Below, in pieces: positions 63,151-64,000 of a DNA stretch of 64,000 nt. Position 1 is the stretch's first letter. Every line of letters starts with the position of its first letter. The DNA is taken from assembly GCA_031769625.1 (NCBI GenBank), contig JAUIMM010000702.1:4262501-4326500 (forward strand), given 5' to 3'. This stretch comes from Taudactylus pleione (lineage: Eukaryota; Chordata; Amphibia; Anura; Myobatrachidae). The notes beneath the pieces are model-generated. The model saw nothing but the letters and a program-made list of their open reading frames with translations. It searched no databases and had not been told where the DNA came from. The translations under genes were made by a program, and so were the position numbers.

Positions 63151-64000
63151 AGACTGATAGGCAGACACTAGTTCTTTGGCCCTTATAACTCGTCTTTCGC
63201 TGTGTTGCTAGTTATCATGTCTTGCTTTCTGTGTGTTGCTAGTTGTGTGAGCAATTGGTAGGGGATATAGACTGTAAGCTCCACTGGGGCAAGGACTGAA
63301 ATGAATGGCCAAATATTTTTTGTAAAGCGCTGCAGAATGTATGTGCGCTATATAACAAGCTGGTAATAAATAATAATAAATAATTAGATACAGATGCGTC
63401 CACATACATCAATCCTCCATGTGCTTTGAGATGTGTTACAAATAATGGGTGAGTACAATGTGACTCTGTAGCACAGAACATCTTTCCAGGTGACATTTTC
63501 CATTAATATGTGTCTGATTTGCAAAGTGATGCGAATTTAATGCAAGAGCAGCTTCCACTGATTAAAATGATATACGGCATGCCTACTGTATAATCTGTAT
63601 GCGACTGAGCTGTATCTGCATGCGATATGCAACTTTACAGTGTCACAGCCGCTGACACTGTAATGTAGCATTTTGCATGCAGATATATCCGCAGTCGCAC
63701 ACAGAACATAGGCATGCCACAGATCATTTTTATCAACATATGCTGCTTGTCCGTCATATTTTGCATCGCTTTGCAATTAAGACACATTTTAAGGGGAAAA
63801 GTTACACGAAAAGATGCATAATTCTATTGTGTTGTGCCACAGCATAACACTACTAGAAGGATATTTTAACGCAAGAGGAGACTAGGTGTATGTGAACACA
63901 TCTTTTGGTTGCCCATATATATATATAAATAGATAGATAGATAGAGAGATGGATTGGTACCGATTCGTGCCATGGTATAACTTATCTACAAGGGCTGTTT
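63151..64000 (+). repeat. Unit 19, partial (cut by the window end)
   Basis: Contains E, a full P1 (63386-63908), the AT/GATA run and the first half of R (63951-64000). X is not reached. The P1 is of the type with CATTTTTATCAACATATGC in the right arm. Confidence 0.9.
63951..64000 (+). repeat. R segment cut by the window end
   Basis: Starts GGATTGGTACCGATTCGTGCC and ends inside AAGGGCTGTTT, corresponding to the left half of R in other modules. Confidence 0.8.

Larger units (their letters stand above)
1..64000. repeat. Higher-order tandem satellite array (whole window)
   Basis: Every part of the window belongs to the same repeat family. Eighteen full units and one partial unit follow each other head to tail in one orientation, each starting at a conserved AGACTG(G/A)TAGGCA junction after a GATA tract. 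Unit lengths fall in three classes: 2.35-2.39 kb (one X module), 3.72-3.76 kb (two) and 5.11-5.13 kb (three). Extra modules are added in steps of 1,387-1,405 bp. Copies differ by scattered substitutions and by GATA tract length. This is the pattern expected of unequal crossing-over and conversion in a vertebrate satellite. No unique flanking DNA is present, so the array continues beyond both ends. Confidence 0.95.

Noticed and set aside
1..64000. CRISPR array or bacterial repeat
   Set aside because: Repeat periods are kilobases, spacers are not unique, and splice-like signals, GATA tracts and SINE-like sequence point to a eukaryote.
1..64000. Centromeric satellite
   Set aside because: The higher-order structure is similar in style, but no centromere-specific motif such as a CENP-B box was recognised, and the unit is much longer than typical centromeric monomers. 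Location cannot be judged from the sequence.
1..64000. rRNA, snRNA or tRNA gene cluster
   Set aside because: Tandem units of this size could be RNA gene repeats, but I found no rRNA core sequence, no tRNA A/B boxes with a cloverleaf, and no snRNA-like conserved sequence after the octamer.

Overview
The window is one block of eukaryotic tandem-repeat DNA. I see no conventional protein-coding gene, rRNA, tRNA, CRISPR array or bacterial feature. The best guess is a vertebrate, most likely a frog, with a fish as the alternative. Three things point there: long GATA/GACA-poor tetranucleotide tracts everywhere; a block (112-233) that looks like the 3' part of short interspersed repeats common in amphibian genomes (a GACTGTAAGCTCC start, a GTAAAGCGCTGCAGAAT box, a GCGCTATATAA box and a TAA-rich tail); and copy-to-copy differences that often fall at CpG sites (CG to TG/CA), as expected in a methylated vertebrate germ line. 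The organism assignment is inference.

Building blocks, named here for use in the entries: E = about 235 bp with the SINE-like block; P = about 520 bp nearly palindromic fold-back element, in versions P1 (follows E), P2 (precedes the long GATA tract) and hybrids (P2 left half joined to P1 right half); R = about 90 bp solo copy of the right end of P; X = 143 bp exon-like segment bounded by good splice-site motifs; S = about 380 bp single-copy-looking spacer; plus short and long GATA tracts. The basic module of about 1.39 kb is P-GATA-R-GATA-X-S-GATA. Adding E and a second P with a long GATA tract gives the 2.36 kb unit E-P1-R-X-S-P2-GATA.

Layout: units 1-4 (1-9464) are four 2.36 kb units. Units 5-7 (9465-20677) are 3.72-3.76 kb units with two X modules joined by a hybrid P. 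Units 8-9 (20678-25381) are 2.35 kb single-X units formed by another recombination. Units 10-12 (25382-36583) are again two-X units. From 36584 to 63150 the array alternates three-X (5.1 kb) and two-X (3.7 kb) units, giving three copies of an 8.84-8.88 kb higher-order repeat. Unit 19 is cut off by the window end. In total there are 33 X copies, 52 P copies, 18 complete units and one partial unit.

The most interesting points are: (1) exchange points that created the hybrid units fall repeatedly in or beside the centre of the palindromic P element; (2) X keeps its splice acceptor, an ATG followed by MATIKEEPTE(D/E/V)E, and its donor in practically all 33 copies, which suggests an amplified first coding exon of a zinc-finger-like gene family or a multi-exon repeat transcript; (3) a 7,467 bp tandem duplication whose junction can be placed within 26 bp. 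Short open frames scattered through the window are by-products of repetition, including one with a chance QYMDD motif.
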